The notes: generated from the letters alone by a model not told the origin. 64,000 bases of DNA from Pseudocitrobacter corydidari (GCF_021172065.1 NZ_CP087880.1:1113111-1177110), one strand, 5' to 3'. Shown: positions 9,705 through 18,731, counted from the stretch's first letter. Made by a program: numbers and translations.

Positions 9705-10058
9705 ATGAGCGAAAAAAATATTAATAAAATATGTCGAATGTTCTGGGGGCTAATCGGATGCCTCTCCTTTATGCAAATTAGTGTGTGGTTGCAAAAAGAG
9801 GATCTTATGGGTTTGTCAGAAGTGAGTGGCTGGGTTGCAGCTTATGTCTTTTTATATTTCTTCGTTTTCTCAATTATTGATTCCGGTATCGATAATATGG
9901 CATCCTTCCATCAAACCTATAATCAACAGAACTTAAGTAAGTCTTTTCTTGGTGGTTTTATTAAAAACAAAATGAACTTTTCTAAAGGATACAAATTGAT
10001 GTTTAATGTTGGGTTTTTATTTATGTTATTTTTTAGGGTTAGGAATGGTTTTTTTTAA
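9705..10058 (+). CDS. Small inner-membrane protein, unknown function
   Basis: A 117-residue protein starting at ATG 9705, preceded by AAAAGGA at good distance; an in-frame ATG at 9681 is less well placed. Three hydrophobic segments are visible: ~15-32 (FWGLIGCLSFMQISVWL), ~45-65 (VAAYVFLYFFVFSII) and ~102-115. A polar, Asn/Gln/Lys-rich loop lies between the second and third. The gene is AT-rich and lies in the decayed cargo region downstream of the Rhs effector. A small multi-span membrane protein here could be an orphan immunity protein against a membrane-active toxin, but this is only inference. No family was recognised. Confidence 0.55.
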   Translation: MSEKNINKICRMFWGLIGCLSFMQISVWLQKEDLMGLSEVSGWVAAYVFLYFFVFSIIDSGIDNMASFHQTYNQQNLSKSFLGGFIKNKMNFSKGYKLMFNVGFLFMLFFRVRNGFF

Positions 10059-10181
10059 TAACTAATAAACAGTTCTCAGAAGAGAGTGAACAATGAGTTC
10101 ATCATCCTGAATGTTGTACGAGATATGGCGACAGTTAACTTAGTATAATGATAGCTTAAATGCTATTGTGGATTATATAAA

Positions 10182-10679
10182 ATGAATACATTATTTTTCA
10201 TATTGACACTCACTACATTCTCTCCTAATGCGGCGTTATGTCCCTCGCAAACTTTTGATAAAGCCGACATCGCGATGGACACGCTAACATCCTGGCGAGC
10301 CGTAGACGATTTCTATACACGTTATCGCAATTGTGATGATGGTTACATCCTCGAAGGAACGTCAGACCGAATTGCGAGACTGCTGGTTGATGAATGGTAC
10401 AGACTTGAGGAATTATCACCTCTAATTAAAGCCAGACCACCTTTAGCGGATTATATCCTTAGTCATATTAGCACGTATACGGATAAGGAAGACCTTGAAA
10501 AACTGCAATTTCTCTCTTCCAGTCAGTGTAAAATAGCTAATCAAAAATTTTGTGAACGACTTCATTTTGCGACTGTTTTGGCGTTAAAGGAGCAATTTAA
10601 TGAAGAAAAAGAACCACCAGATAAAGACAAACGGATTGGACCTGATAATTATCAGCCAATGTCACTTGATGCTGTGTAA
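10182..10679 (+). CDS. Small exported protein, unknown function
   Basis: A 165-residue protein with a cleavable-looking signal peptide (MNTLFFILTLTTFSPNAAL, cut probably near residue 18-19). The mature part is acidic and helical, with four cysteines, e.g. near residues 20 and 49 and in SSSQCKIANQKFCERLHFA. No ribosome site is strong. The C-terminus is charged (EEKEPPDKDKRIGPDNYQ). It lies at the right end of the Rhs island and is less AT-rich than the genes before it. A periplasmic immunity protein for a lost effector is a reasonable guess from context only. Family not recognised. Confidence 0.55.
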   Translation: MNTLFFILTLTTFSPNAALCPSQTFDKADIAMDTLTSWRAVDDFYTRYRNCDDGYILEGTSDRIARLLVDEWYRLEELSPLIKARPPLADYILSHISTYTDKEDLEKLQFLSSSQCKIANQKFCERLHFATVLALKEQFNEEKEPPDKDKRIGPDNYQPMSLDAV

Positions 10680-10702
10680 CGGGGTACTGTGGCGGAGTCA
10701 GC

Positions 10703-10792
10703 ATGAAGGGATTTAATTATATTCGACGGGTAAAAATATTTTTTGTTTTTATAATTTTCAATATCATGTTGCTTTCGAGTGTTAATGGATAA
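10703..10792 (+). CDS. Possible 29-residue hydrophobic small protein
   Basis: The ATG at 10703 follows GGCGGAG at 6 bases, a good ribosome site. The product is a basic start (MKGFNYIRRVK) followed by one hydrophobic stretch (IFFVFIIFNIMLL) and stop. It could be a small membrane protein, or the signal-peptide stub of a longer exported gene that has decayed. A second ATG in another frame at 10785 gives only 17 codons. No family is known to me. Confidence 0.3.
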   Translation: MKGFNYIRRVKIFFVFIIFNIMLLSSVNG

Positions 10793-10913
10793 AAGACTTG
10801 AAGCTATTCAAAACGGTGTGCCTGATGATGAAAAATAGAGCGCTTTTATCGTAACGGGGAGTTCTTCACATACCAGCGCTCCCCGTCTCAACCGTTATCC
10901 TATTGCCAGAAAA

Positions 10914-11549
10914 TCACTCACCCAACATATGCGGCCACAACCCCAGCGTCGTGCGGGTAATCTGCATCAACGTGTCAAAACTTGCGCCTTCGCGAGCGCT
11001 AATCGACATGCCCTGCAATACGCAGCTTAAGAAAAGCGCCAGCTCATTCACATCTTTCCCGGCCGGAATTTCACCTTTCTCCTGACGATGCTGTAAAAAC
11101 TCGCGCAGGGTTTGTTCCTGAACGGCGTGGCGGGATTTAATGGTTTTGGCTATCTCTTTCGACGACGCCGCCAGCGCGGCGGACGTGTTAATCATAAAGC
11201 AGCCCGCCGGAGTGTCTTTACTGGTATAGCAGGTCGCGACAGCGGTGAAGTAATCCTTCAGCGCCTCATCCACACGCTTGTCATCACAACAGAGCTTCGC
11301 TTCATGTTTAGCAGCGAAGTGAGCGATGTAGTGATCGAGAACGGCGCGGAACAGCCCCTCTTTATTCACGAATTCTGCATACAGGGTAGGTGCTTTTGCG
11401 CCCGTGGCCTCTACGAGATCGGAGAGTGACGTGGCTTCGTAGCCATGCTGCCAGAAAAGCGTCATTGCTTTATCCAGCGCTGCTTCCCGGTCAAATACTT
11501 TTGGTCGACCACGGCCCTTTTTAGCGCAACTTTGCGTCTCAGTTGTCAT
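10914..11549 (-). CDS. comR: TetR-family copper-responsive repressor ComR
   Basis: A 211-residue TetR regulator, orthologous to E. coli ComR (YcfQ). The N-terminal HTH is clear (AALDKAMTLFWQHGYEATSL, then TGAKAPTLYAEFVNKEGLF). The C-terminal ligand domain contains the DTPAGCFMINT segment with the conserved Cys. In E. coli ComR represses the divergent bhsA (comC) gene and is relieved by copper. Here too the two genes are divergent, 249 bp apart, with an AT-rich control region. Just downstream begins the Rhs island, so the island is inserted between ycfJ and comR. Confidence 0.92.
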   Translation of the reverse strand: MTTETQSCAKKGRGRPKVFDREAALDKAMTLFWQHGYEATSLSDLVEATGAKAPTLYAEFVNKEGLFRAVLDHYIAHFAAKHEAKLCCDDKRVDEALKDYFTAVATCYTSKDTPAGCFMINTSAALAASSKEIAKTIKSRHAVQEQTLREFLQHRQEKGEIPAGKDVNELALFLSCVLQGMSISAREGASFDTLMQITRTTLGLWPHMLGE

Positions 11550-11586
11550 AGTGCCGTTGTACCTCTTTCGGTTTTAGTGAACGCTC

Positions 11587-11600
11587 ATTATAAAAATAAT
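11587..11600. promoter_or_regulatory. Candidate ComR operator
   Basis: The dyad ATTAT-AAAA-ATAAT lies 38 bp from the comR start in the comR-bhsA control region. A related TTATAAAAAT-containing sequence recurs at about 11689, and GATCGTTA occurs twice (11684 and 11741). TetR proteins bind such dyads, but the ComR site is not known to me in sequence detail. Confidence 0.25.
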
Positions 11601-11798
11601 CGCTTCAGGCTGCCAGCGGTGAATTCCCAAAAATAAATAATTCATATGGGTATGAAAAATAGGCTGATTTTAATTATTTAAATGATCGTTATAAAAATCA
11701 TGTTGACGAGTGATCCAGATCTCATTATCATTACCTTATCGATCGTTAAGTTAATAAAGTTTGCTCTACATCATAGTTCATCTGCATAGGTCATAATC

Positions 11799-12056
11799 AT
11801 GAAAAACGTAAAAACTCTGGCTCTCGCCGCTGTTCTGAGTTCTCTGTCATTCGCAAGTTTCGCTGCGGTTGAAGTTCAATCTACCCCGGCGGATCAGCAC
11901 AAAGTCGGTACCATCGCGGCATCAGCAGGCCCGAACCTGGCTTCTCTGGAAGATCAGCTGTCTCAGAAAGCAGACGAAATGGGCGCTAAATCGTTCCGTA
12001 TCACTTCAGTAAGTGGTCCGAACAACCTGCACGGTACGGCTGTTATTTATAAATAA
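11799..12056 (+). CDS. bhsA: BhsA (YcfR), stress-induced outer-membrane protein
   Basis: An 85-residue YhcN/BhsA-family protein with a signal peptide cut after SFAAFA-type residues (MKNVKTLALAAVLSSLSFAS, then FAA). The mature domain has the family pattern GTIAASAGPNLASLEDQLSQ, ADEMGAKSFRI and LHGTAVIYK. E. coli BhsA lowers outer-membrane permeability to copper and is induced by many stresses and in biofilms. It is divergent from comR, its known repressor, and converges on ldtC with a shared terminator. Confidence 0.95.
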   Translation: MKNVKTLALAAVLSSLSFASFAAVEVQSTPADQHKVGTIAASAGPNLASLEDQLSQKADEMGAKSFRITSVSGPNNLHGTAVIYK

Positions 12057-12101
12057 GCATTAACTCCCTCATTAATGCCGTTTTAAATAAGCCACTGCCA
12101 T

Positions 12102-12138
12102 AAAAAAGCCCTGAGTGATCGCATCACTCAGGGCTTTT
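12102..12138. terminator. Bidirectional terminator between bhsA and ldtC
   Basis: A 13-bp perfect stem (AGCCCTGAGTGAT / ATCACTCAGGGCT) with a 3-base loop, flanked by A-run on the left and TTTT on the right, serves both convergent genes. Confidence 0.9.
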
Positions 12139-12156
12139 GCCTGTCTGGAATCAGCG

Positions 12157-13131
12157 TTACATCGACTGCTCTTGCGCAACATGATGGCGGGTGACGTCAA
12201 CCGGCATGCCGGAGCGCAGCTCCATCGCATAGTTCATCACATCCGTATTCGTCTGTGCCTTCTCTTTAAACGCACTCATCGTCTCATTCAGCACAATAGG
12301 CTGCGTTTTCGGGTCATCATCGATATGTTTTGACAGCGGCTGGTGAACTTCAACCAGATGCACGCCGCCCGGTTCAACCGAGGCTTTAATCGGCGTGTTG
12401 ATGATATTCACTTTGGTGCCCGGCGTAACTTTCTCAAACAAGTTGCGGATATCGCCATCGCGCAGGCGAATACAGCCGGAGCTGACGCGCATGCCGATAC
12501 CAAAGTCGGCGTTCGTTCCGTGCAGCAGATAAACGCCGCCCTGAGCCGCTAAGCGAATGGCGTGATGTCCCATTGGGTTATCCGGCCCGGCGGGCATCAC
12601 CGCAGGCAAAATTATGCCCTGTGCTTTATAGCGCGCGCGAATGTTTGCCGTGGGTGTCCAGGTCGGGTTGGCACGTTTGTCCGATACGGTGGTCACCATG
12701 GTTGGTGTTACCGTATCACCACCTAACTGACCAATGCCGATAGGGTAGACGGTAACCTTGTTGCTTCCTGGCGGGTAGTAATAGAGGCGTAATTCCGCCA
12801 GATTGATGACGATACCTTCACGCGGCACGTCCGGCAAAAGCGTTTGTAGCGGAATGGTCAGTACGCTGCCTGCGCGCGGAACGTAGGGATCAACGCCAGG
12901 GTTTGCCTGCAATAACGCCAGGAAACCGACGTTATACTTTTTAGCGATTGCCTCCAGCGAGCCGCCGTCATTCTCAACCACATGATAGCGGTTTTCCCCG
13001 ACGAGACGGCTACCGTTGGTTGGCAGCGGCCAGGTGTTGGCTGAAACGGGCAGGCTCCACGCAACGGTGGCGGCAAGCGCGATGCCCATTGCCCAACGCG
13101 AAACACGTCTTTGTTTACTCATCATGTTCAT
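12157..13131 (-). CDS. ldtC: L,D-transpeptidase LdtC (YcfS)
   Basis: A 324-residue periplasmic enzyme that attaches Braun lipoprotein to peptidoglycan. There is a signal peptide (ending LPVSA-N), a LysM-type region (GGSLEAIAKKYNVGFLALLQ), and the YkuD catalytic domain with HGTNADFGIGMRVSSGCIRL, containing the active-site His and Cys. Length and sequence match E. coli LdtC. In K-12 the next gene is mfd; here it is a siderophore receptor, so colinearity with K-12 breaks right after this gene. Confidence 0.94.
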   Translation of the reverse strand: MNMMSKQRRVSRWAMGIALAATVAWSLPVSANTWPLPTNGSRLVGENRYHVVENDGGSLEAIAKKYNVGFLALLQANPGVDPYVPRAGSVLTIPLQTLLPDVPREGIVINLAELRLYYYPPGSNKVTVYPIGIGQLGGDTVTPTMVTTVSDKRANPTWTPTANIRARYKAQGIILPAVMPAGPDNPMGHHAIRLAAQGGVYLLHGTNADFGIGMRVSSGCIRLRDGDIRNLFEKVTPGTKVNIINTPIKASVEPGGVHLVEVHQPLSKHIDDDPKTQPIVLNETMSAFKEKAQTNTDVMNYAMELRSGMPVDVTRHHVAQEQSM

Positions 13132-13229
13132 CCAGTTAACAAGTCGCTAAAACATAAACGGATATTATGATTGCTGGAAGTGTCGGGAAGTGAAGGGTGA
13201 TTGCAAGTATGTGTAAATGTTTCGGATGA

Positions 13230-13254
13230 GGCAGCCCTTGCCGCAAGGGCTGCC
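13230..13254 (-). terminator. Hairpin after foxA
   Basis: A 10-bp stem (GGCAGCCCTT / AAGGGCTGCC) with a 5-base loop lies 8 bp past the foxA stop. The U run is missing, so it may be a weak terminator or an mRNA 3' end structure. Confidence 0.6.
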
Positions 13255-13261
13255 AGAGGGT

Positions 13262-15418
13262 TCAGAACGCCATTTTAACCGTGAATTGTACTTCTCGCGG
13301 ATCGCCAATCTGGTTGCCCAGATTATTGGTGGCGATAGACGACGTGTAATAGGTCTTATCAAACAGGTTCTTAACATTCACCTGCAGCGTGACGGGATAT
13401 TTCAGCTTCATTTTGTACGCCGCGAAAACATCGGCTACCGCATAGCCCGGCAGGTAATAATCCGCGCCGTTGGTGCCGCTGCGGCGGCTCACCGCGTGGC
13501 CGCCACCGCCGACGGTCAGCGTATTGCTGTCGATAACGTTGTTGAAGTCATAGGTCAGGAACAGCGAACCGGTATGGCGCGGCACGTTTGGCAGTGGTTT
13601 ACCCGCGTAGTCCGGGTCTTCCAACACTTTCGCATCCGTGTAGCCATAGCTGGCAATCACGTTGAGGTTTTCGGTCAGTGAACCGGCAACATCCACTTCG
13701 ACACCGCGCGAGCGCACTTTGCCTGCGGTTTTAGCGACAGTTTCGTCACCCACGTCTTCGGTGTAGAGCACATTTTTCTTATGAATATCAAACAGCGCGA
13801 TGTTGGCGGTTACGCCATCGAACAGATCGAATTTCGCACCCAGTTCATAGGCGGTTGACTCTTCCGGTGGCAGGTTGCCGATATAGCTGGCGATGGATGA
13901 CTGCGGCATAAAAGCCTGTGACACGTTGCCGAACAGCGAAACCGAGGGCGATAGCTTGTAAACCAGGCCAAATTTCGGCGTCAGTTTTTCATCGTGGCTG
14001 TCGGTATTGACGTTAAACGGACGACCTTTCCCGGCATATTGCGTGTAGTACTGGTAACGCGCGCCCGCCACGGCAATCCATTTATCACTCAGATATAACG
14101 CGTCCTGAACGTAGGTCGCGTAGCTCTCCTGTTTGATGCGCTGATCGCTGTCGGATTCAGACACGGTGGTGCATTTTCCCACTGTTCCGTATACCGGATT
14201 GTAGATATTGAATCCTTTAACATTCTTACAGCGAATCATATCCGTGCGCAGCAGATCGTAATTTTCATACGCCACGCCGGTCAGAAGCTCGTTATAGAAA
14301 CCGCCAATCACAATATTGCCCTGAAGATCCGCCCGCGTGCTGTGCATCCGCTGGGTTGAACCCTGCGTGGCATCGACGCGACGCGTCAGGTCGCCGGTGG
14401 CAGAGTCATAGGCCGTCACGCGCGCCTGGTTATCGTCATATTTATCCTGGCTGAAACTGTAATCAAAACGCGCCGTCCATTCGGAGTTGAGGCGATACTC
14501 GGCATTTAGCTGCGCCAGATCCGACTCACCGTTGGTTTCATTGTAAGGCTCATCGAAACGCTCTTTGCGCGAAACCTTCACCGCATGCCCGGTGTCGAGG
14601 TCGAAAATGGTGCCGCGATCGAACGGTGTACGATAGTTGCGGTGCGAGTAAGACACGTTAACCGTCGCATCATCGCCAAACCAGGTCAGGGAAGGGGCGA
14701 TAAAGCTGCTTTGCTCCTTGCCAAAATTACGCCAGTAATCTTCATGCTGATATTCGCCGATTAACCGATAAGCCAGCCGCGTGCCTTCAATCGGGCCGGT
14801 CACATCAAGCTGCCCGGTACCGCCGCCGAAGCTGCTGGAGGTGGCGGAAATCTCGCCTGCAAATTGTTGTTCCGGACGTTTGGTCACGACGTTAATCAAC
14901 CCGCCAGGGTCGAGAATGCCGTACAGCGTAGAGGAGGGGCCTTTCAGCACTTCCACGCGTGAGGTGGCGGCGTTGAAGCTACGAGGCAACACGGTACGCA
15001 GGCCGTTGGTCATAATCGAACCGTCGCGGTTGGCGCCGAAGCCTCGACGGGTAAACGCATCCTGCGTGCCGCCAAGCGTATTGGTTTGCACCACGTTGGC
15101 GACGTTATACAACGCTTCATCAAGCGTAGTGGCATGCTGATCGGTAAGTACCCGATCGCTGACCGTATTCACAACCTGCGGAATATCCAGCATCGGCATC
15201 GATGTGAGCGTGGCGGTAGAGGTGCTTAATGGTTGATAGCCGTCGGTCACGTTTTTATCGGCCTGTGCGACGCTTGCGTCGACCGTCATCGTCTCTTCCG
15301 TCGGCTTTTGCTCGGCGGTGGCCGCGTTGACGGAAGGGGCGGTTGTCACGCCAAGGAAGAGTAGTGAAAAAAGCGCGTAGCCATTTTTGCCCGTGAACGA
15401 CGGGGTTAAGTGTGTCAT
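13262..15418 (-). CDS. foxA: TonB-dependent ferrioxamine-type siderophore receptor
   Basis: 718 residues from the ATG at 15418, which gives a normal signal peptide (ending PSVNA-A); the open frame extends 25 codons further up but those are not signal-like. A TonB box (TMTVDAS) follows, then the plug domain with the motifs TLDEALYNVANVVQTNTLGG, RRGFGANRDGS and ILDPGGLINVVTKRP, and a 22-strand barrel ending in ..EVQFTVKMAF. The sequence agrees closely with FoxA ferrioxamine B receptors of enterobacteria. It has no N-terminal signalling domain, so control is probably by Fur; a Fur-like site lies upstream. It is divergent from a complete siderophore ABC operon. Confidence 0.88.
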   Translation of the reverse strand: MTHLTPSFTGKNGYALFSLLFLGVTTAPSVNAATAEQKPTEETMTVDASVAQADKNVTDGYQPLSTSTATLTSMPMLDIPQVVNTVSDRVLTDQHATTLDEALYNVANVVQTNTLGGTQDAFTRRGFGANRDGSIMTNGLRTVLPRSFNAATSRVEVLKGPSSTLYGILDPGGLINVVTKRPEQQFAGEISATSSSFGGGTGQLDVTGPIEGTRLAYRLIGEYQHEDYWRNFGKEQSSFIAPSLTWFGDDATVNVSYSHRNYRTPFDRGTIFDLDTGHAVKVSRKERFDEPYNETNGESDLAQLNAEYRLNSEWTARFDYSFSQDKYDDNQARVTAYDSATGDLTRRVDATQGSTQRMHSTRADLQGNIVIGGFYNELLTGVAYENYDLLRTDMIRCKNVKGFNIYNPVYGTVGKCTTVSESDSDQRIKQESYATYVQDALYLSDKWIAVAGARYQYYTQYAGKGRPFNVNTDSHDEKLTPKFGLVYKLSPSVSLFGNVSQAFMPQSSIASYIGNLPPEESTAYELGAKFDLFDGVTANIALFDIHKKNVLYTEDVGDETVAKTAGKVRSRGVEVDVAGSLTENLNVIASYGYTDAKVLEDPDYAGKPLPNVPRHTGSLFLTYDFNNVIDSNTLTVGGGGHAVSRRSGTNGADYYLPGYAVADVFAAYKMKLKYPVTLQVNVKNLFDKTYYTSSIATNNLGNQIGDPREVQFTVKMAF

Positions 15419-15531
15419 CTGTCTGTTTTCCCATAAAAAAGCTGCCTTATCTGGCAGCTCAAAATCACGAAAAGTCATTTCCCGGAATCGCATGGCTTAC
15501 CTGTTTGCGATCGTGAGATACGCTCAGGTTT

Positions 15532-15550
15532 GTAATTGAGAATCATTCAA
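15532..15550. promoter_or_regulatory. Candidate Fur box (foxA side)
   Basis: GTAATTGAGAATCATTCAA agrees with the 19-bp Fur consensus at about 12 of 19 positions, with the central TGAGAATCATT well conserved. It lies about 115 bp upstream of the foxA start. Confidence 0.5.
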
Positions 15551-15769
15551 CCATGCGGGAATGTAGTAGTAAATGATTATGGTAATAAAAATAGAGGGGC
15601 GTGATTCGCACCGAAATTGGCGGCGGTAAGTGGAGGGGAAAGAAAATATATATCTGATAAATAATGCATTACTGACTTTGTGAACGGCATTGTGTACACG
15701 ATGTAGCCGTAAAGCGAGCTGAAGATGTAGCGCTATTGACTACTACATTACGACGCTGCATGATCAAAA

Positions 15770-15788
15770 GAGAATGAGATTTATTACA
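15770..15788. promoter_or_regulatory. Candidate Fur box (ABC operon side)
   Basis: GAGAATGAGATTTATTACA agrees with the Fur consensus at about 13 of 19 positions and lies 38 bp before the ATPase start. It would repress the operon when iron is sufficient. Confidence 0.45.
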
Positions 15789-15825
15789 ATTTGAAGCCAG
15801 GCCGCAGTGGCCGGAGAGTTAAACC

Positions 15826-16647
15826 ATGCCACAACGGCAATCACCGCACGCCGAACAAGGCATTGTGCTGAAATCGTTATGCGCGGGCTATGGCAGCCAG
15901 CGTATCGTCAATGATATCAACCTTACGCTTCCTGCCGGGAAACTCACCGTTCTGATCGGCGCTAACGGGTCGGGAAAATCGACGCTGTTATCGACCATCG
16001 CGCGGACATTAAAACCGCAGGGCGGAAGCGTACACCTGAACGGGCGCGACATTCATCAACAGCCCACTAAACAGGTCGCCCGACAGATGGGCATTTTGCC
16101 GCAGTCACCGATCACGCCGGAAGGATTAACCGTTTTTGAACTGGTCTCAAGGGGACGCTTTCCCTGGCAGGGGCTGATTCGCCAATGGTCTGATGATGAT
16201 GAACGCGCGGTGACAGACGCGCTGGCTCTTACGGGCACCGCTGCTCTGGCGCACTTACCCGTTGAGAGTCTCTCTGGCGGGCAGCGTCAACGCTGCTGGA
16301 TAGCGATGGCGCTGGCGCAGCAGACACCGACCATTCTGCTTGATGAACCGACGGCGTGGCTGGATCTGCGTTATCAGGTGGAGATCCTGCAACTTCTGCA
16401 ACGCTTAACCCGCGATCATGGCCGCACCGTGGTCACCGTTCTGCACGACCTCAATTTCGCGGTCAATTACGCCGATACGCTGGTGCTGATGAAACAGGGA
16501 CGGGTGGTTGAGGTGCTGGACGACCTGACCCGCTGTACGCCGGAGCTGATCCGCCATGTGTTTGATGTGGACGTCGAGATGATGATAAACCCGCAGAATG
16601 GCAAACCGTGGTTTATGCCTTTTCGCGCAGTGGCGGACCGCGCATGA
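15826..16647 (+). CDS. Iron-siderophore ABC transporter, ATP-binding protein
   Basis: A 273-residue FepC/FhuC-type ATPase. Walker A is GANGSGKST (~residues 45-53), the signature is LSGGQRQR, Walker B is ILLDEP, and the H-loop is VLHDL. GGAGAG precedes the ATG. The stop overlaps the first permease start by 4 bp (ATGA), so the genes are translationally coupled. It energises import of a ferric siderophore across the inner membrane, most likely the ligand of the divergent FoxA-type receptor. Confidence 0.9.
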   Translation: MPQRQSPHAEQGIVLKSLCAGYGSQRIVNDINLTLPAGKLTVLIGANGSGKSTLLSTIARTLKPQGGSVHLNGRDIHQQPTKQVARQMGILPQSPITPEGLTVFELVSRGRFPWQGLIRQWSDDDERAVTDALALTGTAALAHLPVESLSGGQRQRCWIAMALAQQTPTILLDEPTAWLDLRYQVEILQLLQRLTRDHGRTVVTVLHDLNFAVNYADTLVLMKQGRVVEVLDDLTRCTPELIRHVFDVDVEMMINPQNGKPWFMPFRAVADRA

Positions 16648-17672
16648 TGGCGGCTTCGTCGATCGCCCGACACCCTTCTTTGCGTCGTGCAACGCTGGCA
16701 GTTGTGCCCCTTACGTTGGTGCTCGTGGCGAGTGCGGTAATCCATCTTGGCTTAGGGGCGCGGGCCATTTCCCCGCGCACGGTGGTAGAGGCGCTGCTGA
16801 GTTACGATCCGCGCAATTTTGACCATCGCATTATTGTCAGCCTGCGATTGACGCGTCTTATCGCCGCGCTGCTTACCGGCGCGGCGCTGGGCGTCGCCGG
16901 GATGCTTCTGCAAACGATTATCCGCAATCCGCTGGGCGAGCCGCATATTCTTGGGCTGAATGCCGGTGCCACGCTGGCGGTGGTGATCTGCTCGGCGTTG
17001 GGTGTTTCTTCGGCGCACTGGGGCGTGATGCAACCGCTGGTAGCGGCCTGCGGCGCGGGTGGATTATTCGCGCTGGTGATGTTCACCGCCAGCGCCGGGC
17101 GCAGCGGCCCGACGGCGATGAAAATCACCCTTTGCGGTGTGGCGCTGTCAGCGTTTGCGTCGGCGGTAAGTGCGGCGATTCTGATCCTCGATGAACAAAC
17201 GTTGCAGGCCATGCGCACCTGGCTTGCGGGCGATCTGGCGGGCGTGAGCCAGAGCGTACTTCGCATTGCCGTGATCCCCATGGCAACAGGCCTGCTGATG
17301 GCAATGCTACTGGCGTCGCGTATCGCCCAACTGGCGCTCGGCGATAACGTTGCCCGCGGGCTTGGCGTGAATGTGACGCGCACACGTGCGTTGTCGGTTG
17401 TCGCCATTGCGCTGCTGTGCGGCGGCGCGGTGACGGTCGCCGGGCCCATTGGCTTTATTGGCCTGGTGGTGCCGCATATTGTGCGCTATCTGGCCGGACA
17501 CAACCTGCGCAGTGGCTTACTGCTGGCTATGCCGGTGGGCGCCGCGCTTTTGCTGATTGCCGATATCTTTGCTCGCTGGTTGCTGGCGCCGCAGGAGCTG
17601 GCGACGGGGGTAATGACCGCGCTGGTGGGCGCACCGCTGTTTATCCTGATTGCCGTGAGGTTTTTCAAATGA
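16644..17672 (+). CDS. Iron-siderophore ABC transporter, permease 1
   Basis: A 342-residue FecCD-family permease with about ten hydrophobic helices. The ATG at 16644 overlaps the ATPase stop by 4 bp; an in-frame ATG 36 bp earlier would lie deeper in the ATPase gene and is less likely. Family landmarks include LRLTRLIAALLTGAALGVAG, the NPLGEPHILGLNAGA motif and GPIGFIGLVVPHIVRYLAGH, which contacts the ATPase. It pairs with permease 2. Confidence 0.9.
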   Translation: MMAASSIARHPSLRRATLAVVPLTLVLVASAVIHLGLGARAISPRTVVEALLSYDPRNFDHRIIVSLRLTRLIAALLTGAALGVAGMLLQTIIRNPLGEPHILGLNAGATLAVVICSALGVSSAHWGVMQPLVAACGAGGLFALVMFTASAGRSGPTAMKITLCGVALSAFASAVSAAILILDEQTLQAMRTWLAGDLAGVSQSVLRIAVIPMATGLLMAMLLASRIAQLALGDNVARGLGVNVTRTRALSVVAIALLCGGAVTVAGPIGFIGLVVPHIVRYLAGHNLRSGLLLAMPVGAALLLIADIFARWLLAPQELATGVMTALVGAPLFILIAVRFFK

Positions 17673-18721
17673 ATCACGTCATTGCACGCGCTGGCTTTCG
17701 TCGATTATCGCTGGGCGTATTTCAGCGGCTGATCCGCCCGCGAGCGTTAAAAATTGCGGCGACACTGGCGGCAATTATCGTAATGTTGATTCTCTTTGGC
17801 GTCACGCGCGGGTCGTTACCCATCCCCGCCAGCGCTATCGGGAAGGCGCTTTTTATGCCCGAGGCGCTCGACGCGCAGCAGATAACCATCGTGCGGGATA
17901 TCCGCCTGCCGCGCCTGCTGATGGCGGTACTGTGCGGCGGCATGCTCGGTATGGCGGGGGCGGCGATGCAATCTATTACCCGCAATGGCCTCGCCGACCC
18001 CGGTTTAATTGGCGTCAAAGAGGGAACCAGCGTGGTAGTGCTCACGCTGATTTTGCTGTTTCCGTCCATAGGGTTGGTCTGGCGTCCACTCGCCGGGATG
18101 GCGGGCGGGCTGCTGATTGCCCTGCTGGTGATGGTGCTGGCAAGGGATCTTTCGCGCCCACGGTTTATTCTGGTGGGTATTGGCGTGTCGTGGGCGCTGT
18201 CGGCGGCGATGGGGATTTTTATTACTACGGCGGATATTCGCGATGTGCAAACGGCGATGACCTGGCTTGCCGGAAGTTTGCACGCCGCGACCTGGCCGCT
18301 GCTGCTGGTGGCGCTGGTCTGGGCGCTGCCTGCGATGATCATTCTCTATCTCACCGCCCGGGCGGCAGATGTAGCACTGCTGGGCAATCAGGTTGCTAAC
18401 GGGTTAGGTGTGAATATCATGCGTTTAACCTGGCTGCGGTTTTTGGCACCCGTCCTGCTGACCTCGGCGAGCGTTTCCTGCGTCGGCAGCCTGGGATTTG
18501 TGGGGCTTATGGCCCCGCATATGGCGCGATTCTGGCTGCGCGGCGGGCAGGTGGCGTTGCTGAGCGGCAGCGCGCTCATCGGCGCGCTGCTGGTACTGGT
18601 GACCGACACGGTTGGACGGCTGGCTTTTGCCCCCTTACAAATTCCGGCAGGCATTGTGATTTCTCTGTTTGGCTGTCCCTTTTTCATTTTGCTGTTATGG
18701 CGTCGTCGCGACGTTTTATAA
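17669..18721 (+). CDS. Iron-siderophore ABC transporter, permease 2
   Basis: A 350-residue FecCD-family permease. The ATG at 17669 overlaps the previous stop by 4 bp. Landmarks are IRLPRLLMAVLCGGMLGMAG, RNGLADPGLIGVKEG and GFVGLMAPHMARFWLRGG. The two permeases are paralogues and should form a heterodimer channel, as in FecCD or FepDG. Confidence 0.9.
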   Translation: MNHVIARAGFRRLSLGVFQRLIRPRALKIAATLAAIIVMLILFGVTRGSLPIPASAIGKALFMPEALDAQQITIVRDIRLPRLLMAVLCGGMLGMAGAAMQSITRNGLADPGLIGVKEGTSVVVLTLILLFPSIGLVWRPLAGMAGGLLIALLVMVLARDLSRPRFILVGIGVSWALSAAMGIFITTADIRDVQTAMTWLAGSLHAATWPLLLVALVWALPAMIILYLTARAADVALLGNQVANGLGVNIMRLTWLRFLAPVLLTSASVSCVGSLGFVGLMAPHMARFWLRGGQVALLSGSALIGALLVLVTDTVGRLAFAPLQIPAGIVISLFGCPFFILLLWRRRDVL

Positions 18722-18731
18722 GGACTGAATC

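Larger units (their letters stand above)
15419..15825. other. Divergent control region foxA / siderophore ABC operon
   Basis: A 407-bp gap with no gene. It holds two Fur-like sites, one near each gene, AT-rich promoter sequence between them, and a small hairpin (AGCTGCC..GGCAGCT, about 15440-15460) in the foxA leader. Confidence 0.6.
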
